Assembly (NCBI RefSeq): GCF_024505185.1
Contig: NZ_JANIBJ010000025.1
Span: 1-64,000, forward strand
Origin: Methylomonas subterranea
Lineage (GTDB): Bacteria; Pseudomonadota; Gammaproteobacteria; Methylococcales; Methylomonadaceae
Reading direction: 5' to 3'
DNA: 64,000 bases
A program made the position numbers and the translations under genes. Below are positions 46,001 through 55,589 of the stretch, piece after piece (the stretch's first letter is position 1; every line of letters starts with the position of its first letter). A model generated the notes under the pieces. The model made no database searches. It was given only the letters and a program-made list of their open reading frames with translations, and had not been told where the DNA came from.

Positions 46001-46030
46001 AACCGGCGTCAGCCGAAGTTGACACCGGTT
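46001..46030 (-). terminator. Terminator of the fab operon
   Basis: AACCGG-c-GTCA pairs with TGAC-a-CCGGTT (a 10-bp stem with one internal mismatch). On the minus strand it is followed by a T7-run. It lies 28 bp beyond the fabG stop, showing that fabG is the last gene of this operon. Confidence 0.8.
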
Positions 46031-46057
46031 TTCGGCAAACCATCCGTTTGCCGATCC

Positions 46058-46804
46058 TCAGGGCATATACATGCCGCCGTTCACATGCAAGGTCTCCCCG
46101 GTTATATAAGAAGCCTGTTCGGAAGCCAGGAAAGATACCGCATGGGCGATTTCTTCCGGCCGGCCCAGCCGGCCCAAGGCGATGGAACCCAGCAGCGCGG
46201 TTTTAATCTCTTCCGACAATTCCTTGGTCATGTCGGTATCGATAAAGCCCGGCGCCACGGTATTGACGGTAATGCCGCGCGAACCGACTTCCTTGGCCAT
46301 CGATTTGGCGAAACCGACCATGCCGGCCTTGGCCGCTGCATAATTGGTTTGACCGGCATTACCGGTGGAACCGACCACCGACGAGATATTGATGATACGG
46401 CCGTAACGCACTTTCATCATGCCGCGCAACACAGCCTTGCTCATGCGGAATACCGAAGTCAGATTGGTGGCGATGATATCGTCCCATTCTTCATCCTTCA
46501 TGCGCATCAACAAATTATCGCGGGTAATGCCGGCGTTGTTAACCAATACCGCCGGAGTGCCGTGCGCATCGCCGGTAATTTTGATGAAGTTTTCGATATC
46601 GGCGGCATCGGCCACGTTCAATTTATAGCCCTTGCCGTTTTCGCCCAGATAGACGGAAATTGCTTCGGCCCCGCTATCGGAGGTGGCGGTGCCGAGCACA
46701 AAGAAGCCGTCGGCCGCCAGTTTTTCCGCAATGGCGCGGCCTATGCCCCGGCTGGCGCCGGTCACAATGGCCAGTTTTTTATTAATGTCCTTGAGGGTAT
46801 CCAT
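46058..46804 (-). CDS. fabG: 3-oxoacyl-[ACP] reductase
   Basis: A 248-residue short-chain dehydrogenase that reduces 3-oxoacyl-ACP with NADPH in fatty-acid elongation. The nucleotide motif is TGASRGIGRAIAEKL (about 15-29), NNAG is present, and catalytic Ser and the Tyr-Ala-Ala-Ala-Lys motif are in INISSVVGSTGNAGQTNYAAAKAG. The start at 46804 has GGAG 7 bp upstream and overlaps the fabD end by 23 bp. Confidence 0.94.
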   Translation of the reverse strand: MDTLKDINKKLAIVTGASRGIGRAIAEKLAADGFFVLGTATSDSGAEAISVYLGENGKGYKLNVADAADIENFIKITGDAHGTPAVLVNNAGITRDNLLMRMKDEEWDDIIATNLTSVFRMSKAVLRGMMKVRYGRIINISSVVGSTGNAGQTNYAAAKAGMVGFAKSMAKEVGSRGITVNTVAPGFIDTDMTKELSEEIKTALLGSIALGRLGRPEEIAHAVSFLASEQASYITGETLHVNGGMYMP

Positions 46805-47747
46805 GCAATTGCTCCAACACACTATTTAACGAATCCGGGTCGAACATCGTGAAATGCGCCGCATCGGGCGCGATACGCTTATTCAACCCCATCAACACCT
46901 TGCCCGGCCCGCACTCGACGAACTCGGACACGCCTTGCTCGTGCATGAATTTGACTATTTCCACCCAGCGTACCGGGTTGAACAGTTGTTCCTTCAAGGC
47001 ATTGCGAATCACTTCGGGCGAACCGTGCGATTTGACATCGGCGTTGTGAATCAGGGTCACAACCGGCATCTCCACATTGATACCCTGCAAGACCTCGTTC
47101 AACTTGTCGGCGGCCGCTTCCATCAACAGGCAATGCGACGGCACGCTGACCGGCAATTTCAAGGCCCGCTTCGCTCCCAAGGCTTTCAGCGCGTCGATGG
47201 CTCTATCGACGGCGGCTGTATCGCCGGCGATGACCACCTGGCCGGGAGCATTGAAATTAGCCGCGGCAACCACCTCGCCTTGCGCCACCTCGAGACAGGT
47301 GTTGACCACTTGATGATCCTGCAAACCCAGAATCGCCGCCATGGAGCCCACGCCGACCGGCACGGCGCTTTGCATGAGTTTGCCGCGGGTCGCCACCAGC
47401 TTGACCGCATCCTCGAAGCCGATGGCTTCCGAGCAAACCAACGCCGTGTATTCGCCCAGGCTATGTCCAGCCATCCAGGAGGGACGAATGTCGGTTTTAT
47501 CGCACCAGACTCGCCAAAATGCCACCCCGGCGGCCAGCATGGCCGGTTGGGTGTTTTCGGTTTGATTCAAATCCGCTTCCGGGCCGTTTTCAACCAGATT
47601 CCACAGATCAAGCCCCAAGGCATCGGAGGCCTGTTCGAAGGTCTGCCGCACTTGCGGAAATGCCGCCGCCATGGCGGATACCATGCCAACCGATTGCGAA
47701 CCCTGCCCCGGGAACACAAAAGCCAAATTATAATTTTGTTCGCTCAT
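46782..47747 (-). CDS. fabD: Malonyl-CoA:ACP transacylase
   Basis: A 321-residue enzyme that loads malonyl groups onto acyl carrier protein. It begins with the FPGQGSQSVGM block, has the catalytic Ser in AGHSLGEYTALV and the His in LPVSVPSHCLLM. It lies in the order plsX-fabH-fabD-fabG, all leftward. The gap to fabH is 8 bp, and the end overlaps fabG. Confidence 0.95.
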   Translation of the reverse strand: MSEQNYNLAFVFPGQGSQSVGMVSAMAAAFPQVRQTFEQASDALGLDLWNLVENGPEADLNQTENTQPAMLAAGVAFWRVWCDKTDIRPSWMAGHSLGEYTALVCSEAIGFEDAVKLVATRGKLMQSAVPVGVGSMAAILGLQDHQVVNTCLEVAQGEVVAAANFNAPGQVVIAGDTAAVDRAIDALKALGAKRALKLPVSVPSHCLLMEAAADKLNEVLQGINVEMPVVTLIHNADVKSHGSPEVIRNALKEQLFNPVRWVEIVKFMHEQGVSEFVECGPGKVLMGLNKRIAPDAAHFTMFDPDSLNSVLEQLHGYPQGH

Positions 47748-47755
47748 AGCCGTAT

Positions 47756-48724
47756 TTAGTATTTGATTAACGCTGAACCCCAGGTAAACCCTGCCCCAAA
47801 CGCTTCCATCAGAACCATCTGACCTTTTTTTATTCTACCGTCGCGCACGCCTTCGTTGAAGGCCAACAAACAAGATGCCGACGAGGTGTTGCCTTGGGTT
47901 TCCAAGGTCAATATTACCTGATCCATATCCATGCCCAACTTTTTCGCCGTCGCCGCGATGATGCGCGTGTTGGCTTGATGCGGCACCAACCAGTCTATAT
48001 CGCTTTGCCGCAAATCGTTGGCTTCCAGGGTTTCATCCACGATACGCCCCAATGTATTGACTGCAACCTTAAATACTTCGTTGCCGCGCATACTAATATA
48101 ACCGGGCTCGTCTTGCTTGGCGGCCGCGGCAACTTGCGGATTGGGACAGTAGAGCAAATCCTCGTAGCCGCCGTCCGAATGGATATGGGTGGACAAAATG
48201 CCGGGCTGATCGGAAGCGGCCAATAATACCGCTCCGGCGCCGTCGCCAAACAGAATGCAGGTGCCTCTATCCGTCCAGTCCACGATACGCGAACATACTT
48301 CGCTGCCGACCACCAGCACCGTTCGGCAGAATCCGGTTTTGATATATTGATCGGCAATACTCAGGGCGAATACGGAACCCGAGCAGGCGGCCTGCACGTC
48401 AAAAGCCACGCAGTGCTTGATGCCCAAACGTTCCTGCAAAAGGCAGGCCGTGCTGGGGTAGACTCTGTCGGGGGTGCCGGTGGCCACCACAATCAGGTCA
48501 ATTTCATTCGCGTCGATACCCGCCATGTCGAGAGCCTGCCGCGCGGCAATTTCGGCCATGCTGGACGATGTTTCGTCGGGCCCGGCGATGCGCCGGCTTT
48601 TTATGCCCGTGCGTTCGTAAATCCAGCTATCCGAAGTATCCACCGTGGCGGAGATATCGTCGTTGGTGCGAATAGTGGCGGGCAGGTAGCCGCCGGTGCC
48701 GATCACATTACTCCAGCGGCTCAT
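47756..48724 (-). CDS. fabH: 3-oxoacyl-[ACP] synthase III
   Basis: A 322-residue KAS III that starts fatty-acid chains from acetyl-CoA and malonyl-ACP. The catalytic triad is visible: Cys114 in QAACSGSV, His in VPHQANTRI and Asn in QGNTSSAS. The start overlaps the plsX stop by 4 bp, indicating translational coupling of phospholipid and fatty-acid initiation functions. Confidence 0.95.
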   Translation of the reverse strand: MSRWSNVIGTGGYLPATIRTNDDISATVDTSDSWIYERTGIKSRRIAGPDETSSSMAEIAARQALDMAGIDANEIDLIVVATGTPDRVYPSTACLLQERLGIKHCVAFDVQAACSGSVFALSIADQYIKTGFCRTVLVVGSEVCSRIVDWTDRGTCILFGDGAGAVLLAASDQPGILSTHIHSDGGYEDLLYCPNPQVAAAAKQDEPGYISMRGNEVFKVAVNTLGRIVDETLEANDLRQSDIDWLVPHQANTRIIAATAKKLGMDMDQVILTLETQGNTSSASCLLAFNEGVRDGRIKKGQMVLMEAFGAGFTWGSALIKY

Positions 48725-49749
48725 TCTGCTTCCTTCCGGGCAAGTGCGATTTCCAGCTTTTCGCCGATTTTACGAATAACATCTTTCTCAACCTCAAGTT
48801 CCGCCAAGCGGATGGCTGTTTCAAAGGCCAGGGCATCGGCGCCGCCATGACTTTTGATAACCAAGCCACGCAGTCCGATAAAACTGGCTCCATTATATAG
48901 TCGCGGATCGATGCTATCTTTAAATAATTTTAGTACCGGGTATGCCAGCAAACCGGCAAGTTTTGTCAGAATATTTCGGGAAAAGTTTTCCTTCAGCTTG
49001 ACGGCAATCATTTTTGCCGCGCCTTCAATCGATTTAAGCGCGACATTGCCCACAAAGCCATCGGTAACGATCAAGTCGACCTTGACGCTGCCGGCATTGA
49101 TGGAATTGCCTTCCACATAACCGATATAGTTCAAGCCTGAATTTTCCAACAGCTTGGCGGCCGCCTTGACTTGTTCGTTACCTTTCATGTCTTCTTCGCC
49201 GATATTCAGCAAGCCAACCCGCGGACGCTCGATATTTTCGACCGCCTTGACCACTTCCTCGCCCATCACGGCAAATTGGTACAAGTGCTCGGCGCTGGAA
49301 TCAACATTCGCCCCTAAATCCAGCACATGGGTATGACCAAAGGTCGACGGCAGGGTCGAGATGATGGCCGGGCGCTCGATGCCGGGAATCATTTTCAACA
49401 CGAAGCGCGCGGTCGCCATCAAGGCTCCGGTGTTGCCCGCGCTGACACAAGCGTCGGCCCGGCCTTCCTTGACCAGATTGATCGCCACCCGCATTGAAGA
49501 ATCTTTTTTATTTTTCAAGGCTTTTTGCGGCGGCTCGTCCATTTCCACCACTTGCGTGGCATGTTGAATACTGATTCGATCCTTGAACTCCAGCAAGGCG
49601 TCGGACAACATGTCCCGAAGCACGGCCTCATCGCCGACCATGATCAATTTTAATTGGGGATTTTTTCTCAAACAGGCCAGTGACGCCGGAACTGTCACTT
49701 GGGGACCGAAATCCCCGCCCATGGCATCAATCGATAGAGTTGAGCTCAC
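48721..49749 (-). CDS. plsX: Phosphate acyltransferase
   Basis: A 342-residue PlsX, which converts acyl-ACP to acyl-phosphate for phospholipid synthesis. It begins [18 protein letters not shown], the diagnostic N-terminus, and contains [16 protein letters not shown] and [15 protein letters not shown]. It is the first gene of the fab block. A terminator between it and rpmF suggests an own promoter in the 49750-49860 interval. Confidence 0.95.
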   Translation of the reverse strand: MSSTLSIDAMGGDFGPQVTVPASLACLRKNPQLKLIMVGDEAVLRDMLSDALLEFKDRISIQHATQVVEMDEPPQKALKNKKDSSMRVAINLVKEGRADACVSAGNTGALMATARFVLKMIPGIERPAIISTLPSTFGHTHVLDLGANVDSSAEHLYQFAVMGEEVVKAVENIERPRVGLLNIGEEDMKGNEQVKAAAKLLENSGLNYIGYVEGNSINAGSVKVDLIVTDGFVGNVALKSIEGAAKMIAVKLKENFSRNILTKLAGLLAYPVLKLFKDSIDPRLYNGASFIGLRGLVIKSHGGADALAFETAIRLAELEVEKDVIRKIGEKLEIALARKEAE

Positions 49750-49866
49750 GCTTAGGACCTAACCCTTGAAGTTGAAAGGAGGAGACACGCCTAATCGAAC
49801 GTGCCGTCTTTGAAAATGAGCAAATCCGCCCTCGCCTCGAAAACCATGTTCAAGCAGGGCTGAAAA

Positions 49867-49899
49867 AGCGAAAAGCCGGTTTGACCCGGTCTTTTCGCT
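49867..49899 (-). terminator. Terminator between rpmF and plsX (minus strand)
   Basis: AGCGAAAAGCCGG pairs with CCGG-t-CTTTTCGCT (one bulge) around a 6-nt loop. On the minus strand it is followed by TTTTTC. It ends the yceD-rpmF transcript before plsX. Confidence 0.8.
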
Positions 49900-49949
49900 A
49901 AAAAATCAGCCGCGCGACCAAATCATCGGCCACGGGCGGACGACGATTG

Positions 49950-50135
49950 TTACTCTTCGTCGATGTTGCCGGCAATGATTTGGCGGCCCTTGAAAAAGCC
50001 GTCGGGCGTCATGTGGTGACGCAAATGCACTTCGCCCGTCAAGGGATCATTGGCCAGGGTTTTGGCTGTTAATGCGTCGTGCGAACGACGTTGACCGCGT
50101 CTTGAGCGCGATACTTTGCTCTTTTGTACTGCCAT
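49950..50135 (-). CDS. rpmF: 50S ribosomal protein L32
   Basis: A 61-residue basic protein with the L32 N-terminus [20 protein letters not shown] and the later [16 protein letters not shown]. It has no CxxC zinc pair, as in other gammaproteobacteria. It follows yceD by 2 bp and is ended by the terminator at 49867. Confidence 0.95.
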   Translation of the reverse strand: MAVQKSKVSRSRRGQRRSHDALTAKTLANDPLTGEVHLRHHMTPDGFFKGRQIIAGNIDEE

Positions 50136-50137
50136 TT

Positions 50138-50656
50138 TTACTCTCCAGTTTTTTTAAGTTTGGCTAAAACAGAAAAAGGGTTATTCGTTTGGGTTTGGCT
50201 GTTATCGTCAAAACCGGGGTCTTTCGACTGCTGCCGCGCAATACAGTCATATCCATGCTTGGGATAGTCGGGTATGGCCAGCAATATTTCGTCTTCTATC
50301 AAGTCGTTCAACGAGACTTTTTCGCCATCCAACAACAATGGCTCGCAATCAAGCTCGAGCTGATCCGCCTCTTGCAGCGAAGACACAACCGCCAGCTTGA
50401 ATGAAAGCTCAATCGGCCATGCCAAGATCTGCAAACAGGATTGGCATTCCAGTTCCAGCAGGGTTTTGATCGAACCTGAAACCACTGCTCGCTTACCTTG
50501 CTTGGCAAACCGAACATCGACCTCGATATCAGCCTCGGTGTTCGCGACCATGCCGGACAAACGTTCAAGCGTACTTATTTTTAAGCTACCCGCCAGGATG
50601 CTCCGCCTTTCGGCGAACAATAACGGATCAATAAGATTGGGAAGTTTGTCTGACAT
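50138..50656 (-). CDS. yceD: YceD family protein (DUF177, 23S rRNA accumulation protein)
   Basis: A 172-residue DUF177 protein, co-transcribed with rpmF. The family-typical CQSCL motif ([19 protein letters not shown], about residue 65-83) and an acidic tail region with [17 protein letters not shown] are present. It is implicated in 23S rRNA accumulation in E. coli. The start at 50656 is used because the longer frame would overlap the divergent maf gene start. Confidence 0.87.
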   Translation of the reverse strand: MSDKLPNLIDPLLFAERRSILAGSLKISTLERLSGMVANTEADIEVDVRFAKQGKRAVVSGSIKTLLELECQSCLQILAWPIELSFKLAVVSSLQEADQLELDCEPLLLDGEKVSLNDLIEDEILLAIPDYPKHGYDCIARQQSKDPGFDDNSQTQTNNPFSVLAKLKKTGE

Positions 50657-50723
50657 AACTGTACAATCATACAGATAACTCACTGTTGCGTCAAACCGAC
50701 AACTTTCCCCGCTCACTAAAGAC

Positions 50724-51302
50724 ATGCAAAATCTTGTTCTGGCCTCGAGTTCGAAATACCGCGGCCAAATTCTGGAAAAACTGCAACTGACGTTTCATTG
50801 TTGCGGCAGCGACGTGGACGAAACCCCATTTCCCGGCGAAGCGCCGGCCGATCTAGCCCTAAGATTGGCGACGGCAAAGGCGCAAGCGGTGGCGAAAACC
50901 TACCCCCAGCATTTGATCATAGGCTCGGATCAGGTGGCGGATTGCGACGGCGGCATATTGGGCAAACCCGGCAACAGAGAACGGGCGCTGCGGCAGTTGC
51001 AACTTCAGGCGGGCAAGGAAACGACTTTTTATACCGGCCTTTGCCTGCTCGATAGCAATACCGGAAATCTCAAAACCGATCTCGACATTTGTCGGGTCCA
51101 TTTTAGAGATCTCGGCGACGAGCAATTGAAGCGCTACCTGGACAGGGAACAACCCTACCAATGCGCCGGCAGCTTTAAATCGGAGGGCTACGGAATTGTG
51201 TTGTTCGACAAAATTGCGGGCGAAGACCCTAATGCCTTGGTCGGCTTGCCGTTAATCAAATTGATCGGCTTACTGCATCAATTCGGTGTGCACATCCCTT
51301 GA
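50724..51302 (+). CDS. Maf-family nucleotide pyrophosphatase (YceF-like)
   Basis: A 192-residue Maf/HAM1-type house-cleaning enzyme that hydrolyses modified nucleoside triphosphates, probably 7-methyl-GTP (YceF subgroup). It begins LVLASSSKYRGQILEKL and has DETPFPGEAP, IGSDQVADCDGGILGKP with the catalytic Asp, and FKSEGYGIVLFDKIAGEDPN. It is divergent from yceD. The stop lies 8 bp before the convergent HDOD gene. Confidence 0.88.
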   Translation: MQNLVLASSSKYRGQILEKLQLTFHCCGSDVDETPFPGEAPADLALRLATAKAQAVAKTYPQHLIIGSDQVADCDGGILGKPGNRERALRQLQLQAGKETTFYTGLCLLDSNTGNLKTDLDICRVHFRDLGDEQLKRYLDREQPYQCAGSFKSEGYGIVLFDKIAGEDPNALVGLPLIKLIGLLHQFGVHIP

Positions 51303-51310
51303 GACAGGGA

Positions 51311-52168
51311 TTATCTCGGCAACAGCTGTTCGAAAACGTCGAGAAACTCGACGGCGGCCTGCTGCATAACCTGCTCGATCTGCTCCCGACTCAAGCGCAT
51401 CAGAGCCAGAGTCTGGTCCGATATTTCGACCAGGGTTTGCTCGATAGGCCTGCCGAACTCCCTGTCGTCGATCAGACGGGCGGCCAACCACAACAGTTGC
51501 GCGTCCAGTTTATACGTCACAACAGACTCGGGATTCAAAACGCCGCCAACAACCTCGTGCAACGACTCCGGCAACGCCCAGGACTTAAGCAACTCGCGCG
51601 CCACATCGGCATGGGTAAAGCCGATGATCTCATGCTCAAACCCAGCCAACAGCCGCCTGTCCTGCCGGATCGACAGCAGGACCTGGGAGGCCTGCTCGGG
51701 CATGACCTGATAAATGACCAACGAACCCAGATCGTGCAGCAAGCCGGCCAAAAACAGGCGTTCGGTATTCAACGGCATGCACTGCTTACCCAACAACTTG
51801 GTCACCACGCCGCAATGAACGCTACGCATCCAAAATGCCGTCATGTCGACCAAATCGCAAGGAATTTTGCTGAAACGGTCGACCACGCAAGTCGCCACCA
51901 CCAAGTTATATAAATCGTCGATGCCGACAATGGCAACCGCGCGTGAAATTGTGTCTATCCGGGATTGAAATCCGTAAAAAGAGCTGTTCACCAAACGTAA
52001 CAGACGGGCGGACAGAGCCGGATCCTTGCTTATTACCCCCCCCATGTCAGCCATGGAGTAGCGGGGATCCCGCACCATCTCATTCAGCTGAAAATAAATA
52101 TCCGGCAAGGAAAACAAGCCCCCCACTTCCGCAACAACCGCTTGCGCGTTAGCAAATTTCATCATCAA
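51311..52168 (-). CDS. HDOD-domain signalling protein
   Basis: A 285-residue single HDOD-domain protein (about 15-215), related to but lacking the complete catalytic HD site of phosphohydrolases. Conserved blocks are ISKDPALSARLLRLVNSSFYG and FLAGLLHDLGSLVIYQ, then EIIGFTHADVARELLKSWALP. HDOD proteins are signalling scaffolds, often linked with c-di-GMP networks. It overlaps the upstream lytic transglycosylase gene by 4 bp. Confidence 0.84.
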   Translation of the reverse strand: MMMKFANAQAVVAEVGGLFSLPDIYFQLNEMVRDPRYSMADMGGVISKDPALSARLLRLVNSSFYGFQSRIDTISRAVAIVGIDDLYNLVVATCVVDRFSKIPCDLVDMTAFWMRSVHCGVVTKLLGKQCMPLNTERLFLAGLLHDLGSLVIYQVMPEQASQVLLSIRQDRRLLAGFEHEIIGFTHADVARELLKSWALPESLHEVVGGVLNPESVVTYKLDAQLLWLAARLIDDREFGRPIEQTLVEISDQTLALMRLSREQIEQVMQQAAVEFLDVFEQLLPR

Positions 52169-52740
52169 CTTTTTCCATAAAGACTGAGCACGTGTTGCAC
52201 GTAATTCTGGGTTTCCCGATAAGGCGGCACGGTGTAATTGTATTTCATGACAGCCCCCTCTCCGGCGTTGTAACCAGCGACGGCCAATTTCAGATTGGAA
52301 TTGAACATGGCCAATAAATCCTTCAGATAACGCGTTCCGCCATCGACATTCTGTTCGGCGTCATGCCTGTCGGTCACTCCATAGCGTCGCGCCGTATCGG
52401 GCATCAGCTGCATCAAGCCGACCGCGCCGGCGGATGACACCGCGTGGGGATTGTACGCGGACTCTGCTTGAATCACGGCATGCAGCAGCTTGGGATCCAT
52501 TTGGTGCTTGGCCGCCGCCTTGGCAATCAAATCCTGATACTTAAGCCTGTTAACCGACATGAACTTAACATCGTGGGTATAGGTTTTGGGCCGGGTTCGA
52601 ATAATCAAGCGATAGTTAAAGCCTTTTTTGGGTTGATCGGTGTAATACACCCGGCCGTCGGGCGCCACGAATTTATAAATATCGGCGGAGGCAAACGATG
52701 AAATGCTCAGCAAGACTATAAAAACTTTAAGCGATTTCAA
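52165..52740 (-). CDS. Lytic transglycosylase with DUF4124 domain
   Basis: A 191-residue secreted enzyme. A signal peptide (about 1-19) is followed by a DUF4124-like beta segment (IYKFVAPDGRVYYTDQPKKG) and an SLT domain with the catalytic Glu in IQAESAYNPHAVSSAGAVGL, MQLMPDTARRYGV and AGYNAGEGAVMKYN. It cleaves peptidoglycan glycan chains. It is translationally coupled to the HDOD gene (4-bp overlap). Confidence 0.87.
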   Translation of the reverse strand: MKSLKVFIVLLSISSFASADIYKFVAPDGRVYYTDQPKKGFNYRLIIRTRPKTYTHDVKFMSVNRLKYQDLIAKAAAKHQMDPKLLHAVIQAESAYNPHAVSSAGAVGLMQLMPDTARRYGVTDRHDAEQNVDGGTRYLKDLLAMFNSNLKLAVAGYNAGEGAVMKYNYTVPPYRETQNYVQHVLSLYGKS

Positions 52741-52762
52741 CGTTTTCCCCTTATTCGCTAAA

Positions 52763-53968
52763 TTAACCCGCTTCGACGACCCTGATCGAATTTGCCGCCG
52801 ACACGGCTTTCGCCCTGGCTTCGTCCACGCTATCGGCGGTTGCCAAAGCCACGCCCATGCGCCGCGCCACGAAAGCTTCCGGCTTGCCGAACAGGCGAAT
52901 CTCGCTATCCGGCACGGCCAGGGCGCGATTCAAGCCTTGATAGGCCACGGCCTTGGCATCGATGCCGCCCAGAATCACCGCGCTGGCCCCGGTTTTGCCC
53001 AGCGCCGTGTTGACCGGCAAACCCAAAATGGCGCGAGCATGCAGGTCGAATTCGTTTTGCACCTGACTGACCATGGTCACCATGCCGGTGTCGTGCGGAC
53101 GCGGACTGACTTCGCTGAACCAGACGTCGTCGCCCTTGACAAACAACTCCACCCCGAACAAACCCAGCCCGCCCAAGGCTTCCGTCACTTTAGCGGCAAT
53201 CCGTTGGGATAATTGAACGGCTTTTTCGCTCATGGGCTGCGGCTGCCAGCTTTCCCGATAATCGCCATTCTCCTGCACATGGCCGATGGGCTGGCAGAAA
53301 TGAGTGCCGACCTGGCCTTCGGCGTCCATGGCCCGCACGGTCAACAGCGTAATTTCAAAATCGAACTCTATTTTGGCCTCGACGATCACCTTGCCGGTAG
53401 CGGCGCGACCGGCGGCTTGGGCATAATCCCAGGCGGCCTGTAACTGGTCGGCGCTTTTAACCATGGACTGGCCCTTGCCGGAAGACGACATGGTCGGCTT
53501 GATGAAACAAGGATAACCGATACCCGCGTCAACCGCCGCCTCCAGTTGCGCGTAGGTTTCTGCAAAGGCGTATTTTGAAGTCGGCAAGCCCAATTCCTCG
53601 GCGGCCAGCTGGCGGATGCCCTCGCGGTTCATGGTCAGCTGGATGGCCCGCGCATTGGGCACTATTTTTACATCTCCCGCCGCTTCGATTTCAGCCAACG
53701 CGGCGGTGGCAATGGCCTCGATTTCCGGCACCACCCAGTCGGGCTTTTCGGCGGCAATCAGCGTTTTGACCGCATCGGCATCGGTCATATCGATGACGTG
53801 GCTGCGATGCGCCACCTGCATGGCGGGCGCATGGGGGTAACGGTCCACGGCAATGACTTCGACACCGTAGCGTTGCAGGGAAATGGCGACCTCTTTACCG
53901 AGTTCGCCGCTACCTAACAACAACGCCTTGGTTGCGCTCGCACTGCCGGGGGTACCTATTTTCATCAT
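52763..53968 (-). CDS. purT: Formate-dependent phosphoribosylglycinamide formyltransferase
   Basis: A 401-residue ATP-grasp enzyme that makes formyl-GAR from formate, ATP and GAR in purine synthesis. It has [20 protein letters not shown] near the N-terminus, [13 protein letters not shown] in the ATP-grasp region, and [30 protein letters not shown] formate-using enzyme suits a one-carbon metabolism. Two ATGs in tandem (53968/53965) overlap the stop of the MutS-like gene. Confidence 0.94.
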   Translation of the reverse strand: MMKIGTPGSASATKALLLGSGELGKEVAISLQRYGVEVIAVDRYPHAPAMQVAHRSHVIDMTDADAVKTLIAAEKPDWVVPEIEAIATAALAEIEAAGDVKIVPNARAIQLTMNREGIRQLAAEELGLPTSKYAFAETYAQLEAAVDAGIGYPCFIKPTMSSSGKGQSMVKSADQLQAAWDYAQAAGRAATGKVIVEAKIEFDFEITLLTVRAMDAEGQVGTHFCQPIGHVQENGDYRESWQPQPMSEKAVQLSQRIAAKVTEALGGLGLFGVELFVKGDDVWFSEVSPRPHDTGMVTMVSQVQNEFDLHARAILGLPVNTALGKTGASAVILGGIDAKAVAYQGLNRALAVPDSEIRLFGKPEAFVARRMGVALATADSVDEARAKAVSAANSIRVVEAG

Positions 53969-55560
53969 GATTTGGCCAAATAATTTTCGATATCCTGCTT
54001 GGAAAAGCCGATTTTCTTCGCCACCCGGTCGGCATGGCTGACTCTGGAAATGCCCGGCACCAATCTGAAGGTCGGTAACTCGTCGGCGAATTCCACTTGT
54101 TTCGGCGTGGCAATGCCTCGCTTGACAAACACATCGACCAGTTGGTGGTTATGGGTAATCAGAATGGTACTGTTGCCCTTGCGGTAAAACCCGTCCAGCA
54201 CGTCGATGGACGACTGCATTTTCTCTTCAAAGGTAGTGCCTTCCGCCATTTCGTCAAGCACCAGCAAGCTTTTTGCCGTGGTGGCCAGAAATATATCCCG
54301 GGTGCGTTTCAACTCGGTACCGAAACGGCCCTCGCCGTCGTCCAGATGACTGATCTCCGGCGCCTGATAGAAAATTTTATCGGCCACGCTCAAGCGGGCC
54401 GCGCTGGCGGGCACATAACAGCCGATTTGCGCCAGCAGCTGGATCTGGGTCACGGTCTTGCAGAACGCGGTCTTGCCGCCGCTGTTCGGCCCGGTCACGC
54501 ACACCAGCCGCTCGTCGCCCATGGCAAAATCGTTGGCGACGTAAACCGGATTCTTATGCCCCAGCACCGGATTTTTGGCGCCCTCCAGTTGTATCGCATG
54601 CCGTTCGGTGGCCCGCATCTCCGGCAGTACGGTATCGCTGCCGTAGGCCTCGGCGTATTTGATGAAGGACAGCAACTCATCCAGTTCGCCCAGACCGTCC
54701 AGCATCTCGCCCAGAGCCGCCGAGTTGCGAAAAATATTGCGCAACGGAATGATGCAATTATCCCTGTCGTAGCCGCCTATCACCGGAATGTAAGCCAGCA
54801 TCAACGGCAGGAAAAACACCGATGCCACCGAAATGCCGTCCTTGGAAAACTGGAACATATCGGTGGGGAAAATCGTTACCACGCCCCAAATCGCGGCCAG
54901 CAGCAAACCGATCAGCAGCGGCTTGAACAGCGTGGGCCGAAAAATCGTGGCCGGCGCGAAGGAGTTCTTGCGCTCTTCCTTGCTTTGCAGGCCTTTTTCG
55001 CTGTTGTAAACCGGCCCGACCATCAGCGAATAATCGTTACTTTGGGCAAATCCGCCGATCTTGTTGAACACGCTTTGCAGATAAGGCGTTTGCGGCGTGC
55101 CGGAATTGTGGATGGCCGCCACCAAATTCAGCGCCGCGTTGATACCGCGCCGATATTGTTTGTAGCCGTAGCCTTCGATTTGATTGTCTTCCCGCGCGGT
55201 ACCGAAACCGCCCAGAAACTCGCCGAACAACAGCAGATACAAACGATTTTCGCTGGCCGCCGCATTGGCGACGATGTTTTCCACATTGGCCCGCACATCT
55301 GGGTTATCGCGTATCTCCCGAACCGCATCCTGTTTGGCGGCAATGGCTTCCAGGTCGGCCAGCGGCCGGGTCAGGGAACGGTATAGCACGGACTGGCCGG
55401 CAATGCTGACGGCGTAATTGACCGTATCGAACAATTCGTCGACTTCTATGCTGTTGAAGGCGCCTTGGTCCAGCACGCCCTCGCCGGTCGGCAGCGGTCG
55501 GCTTTTACGCACCACCGGCCATGCATCGTCGCTCCAGCTTTGTAATATATTTTGTTGCAT
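53965..55560 (-). CDS. MutS-family ATPase with membrane segments
   Basis: A 531-residue MutS-like protein lacking the mismatch-binding N-terminal domain. A helical core (about 40-200) is followed by two hydrophobic segments ([17 protein letters not shown] and [20 protein letters not shown], about 210-270), then lever-like helices. The C-terminal ATPase has Walker [11 protein letters not shown] (near 353), Walker [13 protein letters not shown] and the H-loop ILITHNH. The start at 55560 has a GGGGGAG ribosome-binding site. It is unlikely to do canonical mismatch repair; the role is unknown. Located between hemH and purT, overlapping purT. Confidence 0.8.
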   Translation of the reverse strand: MQQNILQSWSDDAWPVVRKSRPLPTGEGVLDQGAFNSIEVDELFDTVNYAVSIAGQSVLYRSLTRPLADLEAIAAKQDAVREIRDNPDVRANVENIVANAAASENRLYLLLFGEFLGGFGTAREDNQIEGYGYKQYRRGINAALNLVAAIHNSGTPQTPYLQSVFNKIGGFAQSNDYSLMVGPVYNSEKGLQSKEERKNSFAPATIFRPTLFKPLLIGLLLAAIWGVVTIFPTDMFQFSKDGISVASVFFLPLMLAYIPVIGGYDRDNCIIPLRNIFRNSAALGEMLDGLGELDELLSFIKYAEAYGSDTVLPEMRATERHAIQLEGAKNPVLGHKNPVYVANDFAMGDERLVCVTGPNSGGKTAFCKTVTQIQLLAQIGCYVPASAARLSVADKIFYQAPEISHLDDGEGRFGTELKRTRDIFLATTAKSLLVLDEMAEGTTFEEKMQSSIDVLDGFYRKGNSTILITHNHQLVDVFVKRGIATPKQVEFADELPTFRLVPGISRVSHADRVAKKIGFSKQDIENYLAKS

Positions 55561-55589
55561 GCTGACTCCCCCGCTTATTTTTGCCCCGC

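Larger units (their letters stand above)
45726..46057. other. Intergenic region with repeat and fabG terminator
   Basis: A 332-bp region between the convergent GGDEF and fabG genes. It holds the first ~186-bp repeat copy and the fabG terminator and nothing else recognisable. In many proteobacteria acpP and fabF would follow fabG here; they do not. Confidence 0.6.

Noticed and set aside
54097-55386. Long open frame (429 codons) on the plus strand
   Set aside because: It is antisense to the MutS-like gene, has low-complexity His/Gln/Arg-rich composition and no domain; the minus-strand protein has clear ATPase motifs.
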